DNA of 64,000 nucleotides from positions 186,001 to 250,000 of the forward strand of contig QPFY01000006.1 of the NCBI GenBank assembly GCA_003665825.1, given 5' to 3'. Below the pieces are notes generated by a model, which saw only the letters and a program-made list of their open reading frames with translations, did not search any database and was not told the DNA's origin. The stretch is from Microbotryum silenes-acaulis. Taxonomy: Eukaryota > Basidiomycota > Microbotryomycetes > Microbotryales > Microbotryaceae. The translations under genes were made by a program, and so were the position numbers. Shown piece by piece: positions 22,963 through 33,123 of this stretch. Numbering within the stretch: position 1 is the first letter of the stretch; every line of letters begins with the position of its first letter.

Positions 22963-23625
22963 TACGATCCGAAGATGTGGACGATGCAACTGGCTGCGGC
23001 TGCGGCCACAGCTCCAGCCCCCAACCCAGAGTGATTGGCGGCGACTTTGGACGGCCTCAGGTGCCTGGCCGCGGGGATCGACAAGTGCAGTCCGTTTGAT
23101 ACGGCGGTGTTTGCTGCAGCGTGTGCGGCGTTCTTCACGATGGCGAGATTGGGCGAGTTTACGGCGGGTTCGGCGGACGAAGAGTTCATAGCCGAGCGGC
23201 ATCTAGCGGTGGCCAATGCGCGCCGGATCGATGCAACGAGCGAAGCTCCTCTCCGATACGAGTTGGACCTCCCGTTCGACAAGGTGCGTCGGCGTGTCGG
23301 CCGCACGCTGGTAGTCTCGGCGCAAGACGGCGAGCTCTTCTGCCCGGTCGGAGGCATCGATAACCATTTCCGCCTAAACGACCCTCCACCAGGGCGGTTG
23401 TTCTCATATCGGGCGCGCGAGGGAGGTCATCGACAGCTGACCTCCTCGGCGTTCTCGCGACGAATCAAAGACATTCTCGAGGCGACCGGGAGGGCGCCCT
23501 TGAACAACCACTCCTTTAGGTCCGGTGGGGCCACGTTTTACCTTCGAGAAGGTGTACACACGGATCACATCCGAAACCTTGGCCGTTGGTCATCGAATGC
23601 CTTTAACAGGTATTGGCGGCTGTAA
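22963..23625 (+). pseudogene. DIRS tyrosine recombinase, one stop codon
   Basis: Tyrosine recombinase (phage-integrase fold) used by DIRS elements in place of a DDE integrase. The catalytic set is visible: Arg in MARLGEFTAG, the H-x-x-R box in NNHSFRSGGATF, and the nucleophile Tyr in FNRYWRL at the end. A TGA at 23032-23034 interrupts the N-terminal part. The frame is open afterwards from 23035 to the stop at 23625. It stands alone downstream of the RT frame, as usual for the group. Confidence 0.85.
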
Positions 23626-24289
23626 TACACCCCGTAGGAGTGCACACCGGAGCGACAACGATAAGATCACAGGACCAAAGTATGTAGGATTGACACTGGA
23701 CACTCTACGTTAGTCGCTGAGGAGAGACTAAGAGTGCCCAGGCGCGCGCCCCCCCTCCTTCTAAGGCCCAGGCGCACGGGCCTTACAGCGGCAGCACAAG
23801 GAGATTGCGATCCAAGTGCTGAGCAAGGCTGGCAAGCTTGCACTCGATTCGGTTAGAGCCTGAATGCGTTGTAACGTAGGCATCTTTCGCTGTGTTTCTT
23901 TGGTTGTAAATGTGGGGGGCGTGACCTGTGGCACGCGTCCAGCGCCAGGGCGCCTGTCCGAACCGGGGCCTCGGGAATTGGGGTGTACGCATCATCCCAG
24001 GGTCTCGTCCAGGAAGATTAATCATCTTCCTCATCCCAACACAACCAAACAAACCGAAAGATACACAAGGAAGGTTGCAATTTCTTTCCCGCGCTCGAGA
24101 ACCCCATTGGCATCCGATCGAGACATCGGAGGGGAAAAGCGTAGCCGGGGTCCTCCTATCGAGGGAGCATTGTTGAAATCGGGCTGCCCTATTGCGTTCG
24201 AACCGATGGGCGCTGAAATCGGGCTCTCCTATTGGAGCTTAAACAGCCACGCGGGTGCGGGGTATTTCGGCCATTTCGTACCCCCCATT

Positions 24290-24569
24290 TTTCGAAACGA
24301 AACCTTCAGCTCTAACGAGCTTCAGGGATTTGATGCGTTGAATGTATTTTTGTATGCTGTTGTGTCGACGAATCCAATTGTAAGACATTTGATTACTTTG
24401 CGAGCAATATCCTATTCATCTATTAATCTGTTAGTGATCGCGCACTGGGTGTTTGGTCCGGAGATGCCGGCGAAGCTCGCGTCGACCCTGATTAATGGAG
24501 GTTGTCGGTTGTGGACAGGTCCACAACCGTGCGAAGAATGCGGGCGAAGCCCGCAGTCTCGAGCCCTAG
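24290..24569 (+). mobile_element. Helitron-like 3' end (non-autonomous)
   Basis: The right end has an 11-bp stem with AG loop (CGGTTGTGGAC ... GTCCACAACCG, 24506-24529). A second perfect hairpin follows, TGCGGGC-GAA-GCCCGCA (24539-24555), then ten bases and CTAG (24566-24569) followed by T. This fits a Helitron 3' terminus on the plus strand. The upstream sequence is AT-richer than its surroundings and has no helicase. The left end is not defined; 24290 is a guess from composition. Confidence 0.55.
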
Positions 24570-25120
24570 TGCTTCTGAAACATAGCATGATGATTCAGAG
24601 ACGCATTTTTTGTCTCTTTTCAGCTCATTTCCTCGTGCAGATCATTCGAGTGACGACTCTCTTGAGGTTTATACCATGGCCCATGGCTTTACGCATACGT
24701 AAATATCTCATAGAAACTTCGTCCATTGCATAACCAAGGTCCACAGGGGATCACGAAGGAGGGGAAGAACCCGTCCCGGCTAAGTGGTGCTCAGCGCCCC
24801 CCCCCCCCCCCCCCCCCCCCCAATGGGACAGGAGGCCTCGATCAGAATGTGATTTGAGTCGACATCGCCGCGAGTCCCGGCCTTCTGGTGGACTGAGGAC
24901 TCGATAGAGTAGGAGTAGGGTTGACGTCGAAGAAGTGCGAGTAGGGTCAGCCGCATGTGATACATGCCAAGTCCCACTGGGATCAATCGGACTTCAGATC
25001 AATCCCCATTGACACATCTATCAGACTTACACATCGGCTGCTAGCCACCGTGACAAGCCCTACTTAATGCAGTTCCGAATGCAGTTCCGAAGGGCCACAA
25101 CTTCAGGCAGGCGTCCCCCT
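24570..25120. other. Gene-free stretch with a poly-C run
   Basis: No gene seen. It contains a run of 25 C (24797-24821) and two similar AGTAGG-rich stretches around 24906-24950. A minus-strand frame at 24780-24986 is a by-product of the C run. Confidence 0.4.
24797..24821. repeat. Poly-C homopolymer, 25 nt
   Basis: An uninterrupted C run on the plus strand. Its length may be unreliable in sequencing. Confidence 0.9.
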
Positions 25121-25321
25121 TCAGGCGATGATGCAGACCGCAACCCAAAAGTTGGACATGGGATTGCGCTCCTCGTCGACAAGATTGCCAGTGTTGTCCT
25201 TCTCAGAGTGAGAGTAGGTGCTCGTGACGTTGACTTGAGACCCGCGCTCTTCGAAGCGGCTCGGGGCAGGCTGGGACTTGGCCGAGACGGCGAAAGGGGT
25301 GGACAATGCGATGGGGGCCAT
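25121..25321 (-). CDS. Possible small protein gene, 66 residues
   Basis: Minus-strand ORF starting in a good context (GCTACCATGG) and reading MAPIALSTPFAVSAKSQPAP to the end NFWVAVCIIA. Three things make it better than chance. A long pyrimidine-rich leader (about 25325-25400) is typical of fungal 5' UTRs. A TATAAA box at 25501-25496 lies about 175 bp before the ATG. No intron is needed. The family is unknown. The C-terminal VAVCIIA is hydrophobic but too short for a confident membrane segment. No homologue or domain is recognised. Confidence 0.4.
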   Translation of the reverse strand: MAPIALSTPFAVSAKSQPAPSRFEERGSQVNVTSTYSHSEKDNTGNLVDEERNPMSNFWVAVCIIA

Positions 25322-25495
25322 GGTAGCGAAGTTGAGCGTTCGGGTAGAGGTGTCGTGAGGAAAGAGTGAACGAAGCGAGCGAGTGTTGAAGAAGAGAACA
25401 AGAGCACTGCACCGATTTCCTTCTGGTTTTGGGAGCGCACGCCGCCAGCATGCACTAAGCCAGCTTCATTGTATTGACAAAGAGAGCGCCGTCCC

Positions 25496-25501
25496 TTTAT
25501 A
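25496..25501 (-). promoter_or_regulatory. TATA box candidate for the small ORF
   Basis: TATAAA on the minus strand, about 175 bp upstream of the 25321 start, followed by a CT-rich leader. Confidence 0.4.
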
Positions 25502-25559
25502 CCTACGGCACAGTCACCGGACCGCGCGGAGCGCGGAGCGCCGAATCGCACCACGCCAT

Positions 25560-26110
25560 CGGGTCACATAGGGAAATATAGATCGCCACCGAAAAATGAC
25601 GATCGATCCCGAGATTTGATTCGGCGGGCCCTTTGGCCAGTGCTCTAGGGCACTGCTCATGAACAATACGATAGGCAACATACCCACAAAGAAGGTGCAG
25701 CCGGGAAGATTCAGCGGGTAGACCGGGTACACATGCCAGTTGCGCGAGAATTATGGCACCCTCAAGGCATCCCTACACATGCGCGCGCGAAATTTATGGC
25801 GGTCCTACGAAATTAGTGCGTGCCCCGTATGGCGAGCGCCTGTACGGCAGGTGTAAAATACCTGGCAGGTATTGTTTACTAATGCCGTATGGCGCGCCAC
25901 CTACGGATCCCGGAGGGTTACGGCCTGACGGTTTCCGTAGGTGACGCGCCTTATGGCACCCGTAGATCCCGGCCCAACAAAATCTGTATGGTCACCTTAT
26001 TCGCGCCCTCTCGCCGCCAGTCTCCGTCTGCCTCCGACCGCATTGGCTCTTGGCTTCATCCTTGCCTCCGCCAGGCTCCTGGAGTCTCCTGTAGCAAGCC
26101 ATTCGCTCAC
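25560..26110. promoter_or_regulatory. Upstream region of PFD3 with repeated TATGGC motif
   Basis: No gene seen. TATGGC occurs five times within 206 bp (25752, 25795, 25828, 25888, 25952), mostly followed by G or A and a GC-rich triplet. The region lies between the small ORF and PFD3, and could serve either gene or be a decayed repeat. Confidence 0.4.
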
Positions 26111-27070
26111 ATGGCGGCTCAACCGCAGCCCCAACTGCAACCGCAGGCGATGAACGCGAGAGGAATTCCCAAAGCCCATTTCATTGTACGTGCCCGTCTG
26201 GGGGCGGAGGGGGGCTGCGCCTCCCCCCCCCCCCCCCCCCACCACCCTCCTCGACCGTCGCCCCAAGATCCTTGTCGAGTGTTCCGAAGCTCATCGCGCG
26301 CTCGCCTCGCCTCGCAGGAAGACGTCGACGCCTTTATCGTCGGAACAGATCCTGATCAGTCTTTGCAACAACTTCAACAAACACTTGCGTGAGTCGAGTC
26401 CTTCCAAAACAATTTAAATCCTCACGACCGCACCCCTCCCGTCCCAGGTTGCTGACACAAGGCGGTCGAGGCGACGACGACGATCGCGTGCAGTAAATAT
26501 CGATTCATGGAGAACAACAAGCGGCAAAGGAGACAAGGCTTGGAGGAGAAGATCCCCGAGCTGCAACGCACACTCGCCATGATCGAGACCTTGCAGCGCA
26601 AGAAAGTGAGACGGCGCACACCCGCGCTGCGAGTGGCAGAGCGACGCGGTCAGCTGATCTTGTGCATTCCCGCTTGGTCCGTGGGCCGGCATAGGACGCG
26701 GAGCAATCATTCGACACAACGTTCGAACTCAGCGACACGCTGTACGCCACCGGCTGCGTTGAGCATGTGGATGAGGTGTACGTCTGGCTTGGAGTGAGTT
26801 AAGTCCAGTCTGTTCGGGCTAGAGGTGTTTGTGCCCACGGCAAGAGGAACTGACGTCGGTATCGACACTGCTACTTAGGCCAACACGATGCTGTCTTATC
26901 CACTCTCGGCGGCGCTGTCTCTCTCGTCGGAAAAGCTCACCACCGCGCAAGCATCGCTGCGAAACGTTAGGGAGGATCTGGATTGGTTGCGCGAACAAAT
27001 TACGATCACAGAAGTCAATGTGGCACGTGTTTACAATTGGGACGTCAAACGGAGAAAGGAAATTCGGTGA
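26111..27070 (+). CDS. PAC10: Prefoldin subunit 3 (VBP1/PAC10)
   Basis: Subunit of the hexameric prefoldin co-chaperone that delivers nascent actin and tubulin to the CCT chaperonin in the cytosol. Five exons: 26111-26185, 26318-26388, 26494-26605, 26695-26793 and 26879-27070, giving 182 residues with all phases consistent (family about 185-200). Alpha-prefoldin layout: an N-terminal helix (KYRFMENNKRQRR, IPELQRTLAMIETLQ), a central beta hairpin (TTFELSDTLYATGCV, EVYVWLG), and a C-terminal helix ending EVNVARVYNWDVKRRKEIR, a strong subunit 3 signature. Intron 1 contains an 18-nt C run. Confidence 0.96.
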
Positions 27071-27158
27071 AACATCATAAAAAGTCATGGTACCTATCTG
27101 CGATAAGCCAATTTTCGATTCAAGCTATATAGTTCGCTCAGCAGTAAAGGTGCATCGT

Positions 27159-28643
27159 TTATGTACAAAACAGCGAAATGATAGAACAAAAAACCGCATA
27201 GATACCGAGCACAATGGGGACTGTCGCAGATAAGGAAGAACATGAGCTGCTCTGAACAGCGGAAGTTGGGGTCGAGCTTGAGGGCTGCGTCACCCAGGTT
27301 GCTCTGGGCGAGCTTGCCGGCAGAGAAGCGAGAGATGGGTGGCTCGGCGCGACTGATACGGTGGAGGCTCTAGAGAAAGAGATTGCTTTGGTCGACGACG
27401 TCGTCGTGAAGCTGGATGCGACGATTGTCGTGACACTGAAGGTGACGATCGCCGTTGGGCTTGGGATTTTGCCGAAGAAGACTGTAGCGCCCGCGAGGTT
27501 CGTGGACGTTGGGCTCGGAATGTTGAGCAACGAGACGGACGTCCCATCCGGAGCGTCATCGGCCGTGCTCGAATTGGCCGGCGCGATCCTGATCAGATCG
27601 GTGTAACCAACAAAGGAGTCATCCCGGAGCGAAGTCACGGCGATCGAATCTGGGAGCGATTCAGTTACAGGTCAGAAAGAATTTACAGCGCGCGCAGGGC
27701 CCGGGTTACCACGGACAATTTCCTACTTCGGACCATCCGCTCGGCACTTTGAACTCGACCCTTCCACATTCGACCCCATGCGTGACAACTCCCAGACCAT
27801 AGCCTCCGTCACAATAACCCTCTTGAGATATCGAAGGGTAGCTCGCTACGATCGTGTATCTGCAACAGGCCGAGAGCGCGGGAAAGAGGATACAGGCGTA
27901 CGAGCATGAGCGATCGCAAGTCGCCAAACGCGACGGTCGAGCCGAAGGTGTACGTACGTCGTGCCACCCTTGACCGGAACCAATTCAATCGAAACGTTGC
28001 CCGGCGGAGGCCCTAGCCAGTTGACGGCGACCGTGGCACTTTTCCTCCATGTTACCAAGCACTGCGAAACACCGAACAAGGGCGCATGACATGAAGAACC
28101 GGGGTTGAATGCCACTTCAGTCGACTTACCTTGTAAAACGAGCACGCGGGTTCGGTGATGCTGTATCATGTGTCAGGAGGTGCGATGAGCCACACATGCG
28201 CAGTCAGCATAATTCTCTGCCACTGCATCATGATCCATGTGCCTCAACGTCCAAGCGGCCCCGGAACAAAGACACGTCGTCTCTACGCCACGCTGACGTC
28301 GCGCGTTGCGGCTTGCCGATCGGACCCCGCTTCAGCATGGGCGCATCAACGCGGTGCGTCCGGACCTTGAACGCGTCGAAGCGATGCACGTTCTGAAGGG
28401 TCCGGACATACTTACTAGAGTATTGTGCCTGTTTCCAGCGAGGTTCAAAGGTGGGTCAAGGCGACAATGGATCAGCTGGGATTGCCTACGCGGTCGCGTC
28501 GCACCACACGACGAAGTGCTCGCTCACGAACCCGTAGGATCGTCGGCATCGAAGTCGGACGCCCAAACGGTGCCGACGAGCGCGAGCAACGCTAGGGCAG
28601 CCCACCACGATGGAGTGACAATGGCCTTTCCAGAGCGCAGCAT
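27159..28643 (-). CDS. GPI-anchored Ser/Thr-rich wall protein, KRE9/KNH-type domain
   Basis: Secreted surface protein. The start ATG at 28643 gives a signal peptide (MLRSGKAIVTPSWWAALALL, cleavage likely after VWA). Later exons carry a KRE9/KNH-like beta-sandwich: CLVTWRKSATVAVNWLGPPP, NVSIELVPVKGGTTY, YTIVASYP, EFKVPSGW, and after splicing at a GTCCGT donor GNYSIAVTSL then SFVGYTDLIRI. The last exon is Ser/Thr-rich and ends in a hydrophobic tail (TVPIVLGIYAVFCSIISLFC), consistent with a GPI-attachment signal; stop at 27161-27159. The family is tied to beta-1,6-glucan and wall assembly. Small exons between 28520 and 28100 (one perhaps 13 nt) are uncertain. Confidence 0.78.
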
Positions 28644-29968
28644 CGTCCTACGGCAGGTTTTTCGAGTGTAATCCGACACGGAAGAGGTGGAGATACGCGA
28701 ATCGGAAGCAGTCAAACGGGAAGACGATCAATCGAAGGCGACGCGGGCGGCGAGCAGTGAACAACGGAATTGAAGACGGTGTCGGGGGCCGGCTAATGCG
28801 CTCAAGGAATATAGCAGTTTTCACTGAGTGCCAGTCCGCTCATTCGGGGTGCTAGTTAAAAGCAGGTCGATGGATACTTTACGTGAGCGAGTTCGAGAAA
28901 CGGAGCAGCGCTGGCCGCACACTAGCCGACCAATGGGAGCTCGCGCCTCCGCAGGCGTTCCGCAGCGACACAGGGTTTTCGCAGACGCGCGCGGCACGTC
29001 TCGACGCGATAAAACTAGCCTGATCTGGCACAAGGCTCTTGCGGTCGTCGGCCTCGTCGCACCCACAACGGATATCCATCGGAGTGTTGAGGGGATGTAC
29101 ACCATAATGGGACTTTGCTGCAGTAATTGTACCTATCATCGGCGTTGGGCGCACCATGGCAGGATTGCGAAACTCTCGCCAGGGTTCAGGTACTCTGATA
29201 GGTCGGAGGTACTACCGACCGCACGGCGCACAATCATAAACAGCAGTCCGTCGGACTTAGGGGCGCAACTAATAACTGGCCGATGTCGCTCGCTTAGGAT
29301 CGAGCTCGGGGCCATCATGGAACTGTAGTCGACGACGAGCGGTCAATTACTGATTGAGCTCACAATGGCGGAACAGTTTCGACGTATCGGCTTGACGTCA
29401 CCGCGAGGCTTTACTGCTGGCCGAGGGGGCCAGCTGAAGCCTCAGGGCGCGCGAACTGAGTTAATGCACCGGCTAGGGGGCCGCTCTTGGCCGCCACAAG
29501 CCCACATCAAAAGAACCTTGGTATCTTCGGCAAGGTCACGACAGTGTTGATGCTGAGCTCGGAGACGGCGGCAAGGTGACCAGCCAATATCTACACTTCG
29601 TCAGAGGGCATCAAGTCGTCATGTTCACGCCGGGAGCATCGTCAAAGGAAGAGAGAACCACTGCAGAACAGGTGGTATAACATAACGCGGACGTATTTGT
29701 GTGTGAGCTCGGACGGCTCGGACAGCCATGTTGCGCGTCCAGCCTGTCACACTTATTGATGAAGAGCCTGAAGAGGTTGTGTTCTGTTTAGGTTTATCTC
29801 CTGATTCTATGTGCTAAATGGAAAGGTGAGATGTCATTATATCTATTACTCTGCGACCGTTCTGACTGAAAGTGCCGTTCACTGCGAGATACATAGCGGG
29901 GTCCCAGATCCATCATACAGCTTTCGGGCCGGCCGGGGCATCCGAAGGAGAGGCACGTGGAATTTTCC
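28644..29968. other. Gene-free interval, 1.3 kb
   Basis: Lies between the start of the KNH-type gene and the 3' end of the chitin deacetylase. Short frames occur on both strands (for example 28828-29328 plus), but none shows a domain or a splice chain. No repeat copy shared with the rest of the window was found. It presumably includes the KNH gene promoter. Confidence 0.4.
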
Positions 29969-32658
29969 TCAGCTGAGTAAGATAAGGAATGTCGCGAAAG
30001 CCAACGCTGCAGCGAGGGTTACTCGAGTGAGGAGCTGGGACGCGGTTGATAGTTGCCGAGGGATCGATGTTTGTGTCGACGAGCCTCGGCCGGAGGTCGA
30101 AGTCGATCCACCCGCGGCACCGGTGGCCGAGTTGCCATCCGAAAGCGGGGTCGAGTAGTTGCCGATAGGTCTCGTTTGATCGTTGAAAGCGCAGGAACTT
30201 GCCGCGCAAGTGCACTTATTGCCCACAGGATCGAAGAACGGCGTGGAGCAGTTTGTAGGCAAATGGGCCCTGACACCGAGCGTTGTATTCTGTGCCGGAA
30301 CCGGGTTTTGTGGGGTTGGCGGCGTCACGGGGCACCCATAGCAAGTTGTCCACGAAAATTCGGTGAAGGGACATTGCAAGAGTAGGCCATCTTCATTCTG
30401 TGCGAGCCCATTGCAGATCTTGAGCGATGCATCGACGGCGGGCGTGGAGCACTGCAACGCGGGGGATTGCGCGATCTGGTCGTTCGATTTGGGGTCTTGC
30501 ATCCACGCCAAGAGCTGCTGATTCGTCACGAACCACACGTCCGGGAAGGTCTGTACCCAATCAAGGAACTCTTGCAGCATCTCGCGCTGGGCCGTCGGGT
30601 TCGTCAGACCAGGATAGTTGACCGCAAGGTGGATGGGATGGGTGTAGAGTCCGAACGGCTGGCGGTTCCCACTGTAGTGCGAGATAAAGCTTGACTTGAG
30701 CCAAGCGAGTACCTCCGACATGTCTTCCGAGTCCAACCACGGATCCCTACGCGTGCGCGACGCAGGAGAAACCGAGCAAGGCACTGGCTGTGAGCAAAGG
30801 AGGAAAATACCCCTGCGTGTCCCATCTTACGGACTCACATGAGATGAATATCGGAGGCATTGTTCGCTTCGAAAACGGCATACCTTTGCATTAGATGAAG
30901 ATTAAATGACCATTTGTGTTAATACAAGGTACTGTCATTACGGGAACACCACGACTCACATTGGGACCTCCCACAAGCCCGGCAGCTTTAGTGCTCCTTT
31001 GCACACCCCCGTCACATCCAGACAGTTGTTTGCCAGGCCGTTGTCAAGTGTGTATGGCCAGTACGCGTCCGTGGCAGCTGCATCAGCTGGACTCGCCGAC
31101 GTCGCCGAAGAGTCGTATAGGAAACCGGACGTGTGCAGGGTCATCAAAGTGCTGCTGGAGAAATTGAGCATTGGCGCACGAAACCCCTTGAGCTCGACCA
31201 ATGGAATCCCGGAGAAAGCGTTTAGCGCAGCGAGGTTGCCGTTGATCTCGGTCTGTGTCAAATCACAACATGCATGCGAGGGAGTGAGCCCTTCAAAAAT
31301 TCGATCAAAGATTTCTCTTCTCCCGTCATGCTTGCAGAGAGCGTAGACCGCTTGGCACTCACGGCAGGGGGGTCGCCAACATGAGTCATAGTGTGGTCGG
31401 CGATTTCGTTGCCGGCAACGAACCAGTCGGTGACCATGCTGTAATTGCTGTACATGAGCTGTGAGTTTTTCTGGGTGAGTGAGTAGACCTCAAATTACTT
31501 GGTCGGAACCGAGGTGGCAAGTACTGACCGAGTTGAAGTAGGTCATCTTGGGTTGACATCCATTCGGGTTCTTGCGCTTGGACAGGAGATAGTCAAGCAC
31601 CTCGATCGTGAAGGTGTTGACGGCGTCATCGGCGGTGACCGCTGAGCAGGGGGATTGTTTGGGATAGAAGCACAGCATGTGAGTGATCGAGGACTCGAGC
31701 CAAGGGTTTCATACACCGAGCGCGGTTGTGTTCCCATGTAGAGTCGTACCCATTTTCGCCCTGAGCTTGCGCGGCAAGTCGACTCACTGATGAATTGAGG
31801 GGTATTCTTCGGACTCAGTCGCCCTGGTGGATTCACGGATGCGCACTGTTGATCGGGCGCCAAGTTTGGTGGGACAGATGGTGCAACGATCGGGAAGGTG
31901 TGGGCAGGATCAAGGGAAAGTGGCGATCAGCATGACTCTCATCACGGTCAGGGACCCCACGCAGCCAGTTCAGTGACGAGCTCGGCAATTCCTTCGGCGA
32001 GCAGCTGTGGAGTAAGGAGCTCGGAAGCAGTGTGATGTAGAGACAGACCACCTACATGGCATGAGGGGAGCACGCAAGTAGTGTCATCACAGGTGTATCC
32101 TGCAGCTCTGCGGAGTCGTAGAAACATCGATGATCATCCGCGAGGTCAGCCGCGAGTCTTCTGAGCGAGCATCATAGTCGAATCATGGTCGCTCGGTCGA
32201 CGCGACCCCAAGCGGCTGCCGGCTGCCGGCTGCCACCTCTCCGCGCGCCCGTCCGGCCGCGGGCCCCGCCGAAGCTCGATCGTGCGCTCGGCGCTCGGGG
32301 CTTTCGAGTGCCTTAGCTCGACCAACGATCACTAGACCTGAGCGGGTGCATTGTGAACCAGCGTGCGGAGAAAACATGGCAGAGCGGGTACTCACTCTGC
32401 AGAATTTGAGCCACTCGAGATGGCCTGTCCTTCACCCGAGCTCGTCGTCGACTGTCGTTTCCAAAACGGTACAGCAGCAGAGTCATCGGCGGCGGCCCGT
32501 TCGCACTCGAGCTTGAGTCGGTCGAGGTGTCGCGCAAAGACTTGGGCCCCAGCGCCCTCTCGTTCTTCGAGCAATGACGACGGAGCAAGACCGCCGGAAT
32601 GTGGATGTGCCATAGTGAAAGGCAGACTGAAGACGAGCAAACTTATCGCAAGATGCAT
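29969..32658 (-). CDS. Chitin deacetylase-like, GPI-anchored polysaccharide deacetylase
   Basis: Wall enzyme of carbohydrate esterase family 4 type. The ATG at 32658 gives a signal peptide (MHLAISLLVFSLPFTMA). Joined exons give GYTCDDTTCVLPSCHC, NPPGRLSPKNTPQFI, TVTADDAVNTFTIEVLDYLL (motif 1 Asp pair), NEIADHTMTHVGDPP (metal-binding H-x3-H, motif 2), KGFRAPML (motif 3), PWLDSEDMSEVLAWLKSSFI and PFGLYTHPIHLAVNYP. The tail is Ser/Thr/Gly-rich and ends in a hydrophobic GPI-type signal (LAAALAFATFLILLS, stop 29971-29969). The catalytic motifs look intact. By family it converts wall chitin to chitosan. About ten exons; several edges are approximate. It is separated from the KNH-type wall gene by 1.3 kb, on the same strand. 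Confidence 0.88.
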
Positions 32659-33123
32659 GGTCACGGCGGTACGTCAGGGCCGGCTTGTCGTCGATGGACA
32701 GCAGCGAAAGAGTGAATAAAGAAGCAAGGATTCAAGAGCTCGGTCCGCCGACTTGGAGGCACCGCCGAGATCCGGCAACGGACGCCGCTCAGCACAGCAC
32801 CGCGATTCAAGAAGCTAAGGCATAGTTCGTCCGTGGGGGCAGGTCACGGGACTTGTGGAGTTTTACTCAAGATCCCCGAGGTGCCTCCAAATGAAGCATT
32901 GCTAACGACTCACGAACGTCAGCAGGGGTAGATGCCCAGTACCAACACGTCATGCGCCGCGACGCCTCAGTCCAACTCTTCGAGTGTCGAGACTAGGAGC
33001 AGTCACTGCAACGATGTCAACGTGGGCTGAGACATCGCGCGCAATTATGCATCAGACATGCACAGACAAGTCGACGACTTCTGTTTGTACAGCTTACAAC
33101 AAAGTCTATCCTTTCCCGACCGC
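32659..33123. other. Intergenic, deacetylase promoter and VPS36 3' flank
   Basis: 465 bp without a recognisable gene. Presumably the promoter of the deacetylase and the 3' UTR of VPS36, both on the minus strand. Confidence 0.4.

Larger units (their letters stand above)
18805..24145 (+). mobile_element. DIRS-type tyrosine-recombinase retrotransposon, decayed
   Basis: An element of about 5.3 kb with gag-like, reverse transcriptase/RNase H and tyrosine recombinase reading frames in order on the plus strand, and no LTR-integrase set. Limits are inferred from a deleted copy in opposite orientation at 35660-36090. That copy shares the left end (GGGTGGGCCGCCCCCCTGGG onward to about 18952) and the right end (GGTGTACGCATCATCCCAG to GGGGAAAAGCG near 24144). 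Three in-frame stops and a frameshift disable the pol and recombinase parts. The exact terminal-repeat type (inverted or split direct) was not resolved. Confidence 0.85.

Noticed and set aside
22807..23357. Minus-strand ORFs of 131 codons over the recombinase
   Set aside because: They overlap a plus-strand frame with the complete tyrosine recombinase catalytic set.
25527..25545. CCGCGC-GGA-GCGCGG hairpin as a third Helitron end
   Set aside because: No CTRR motif at the proper distance and no element features nearby.
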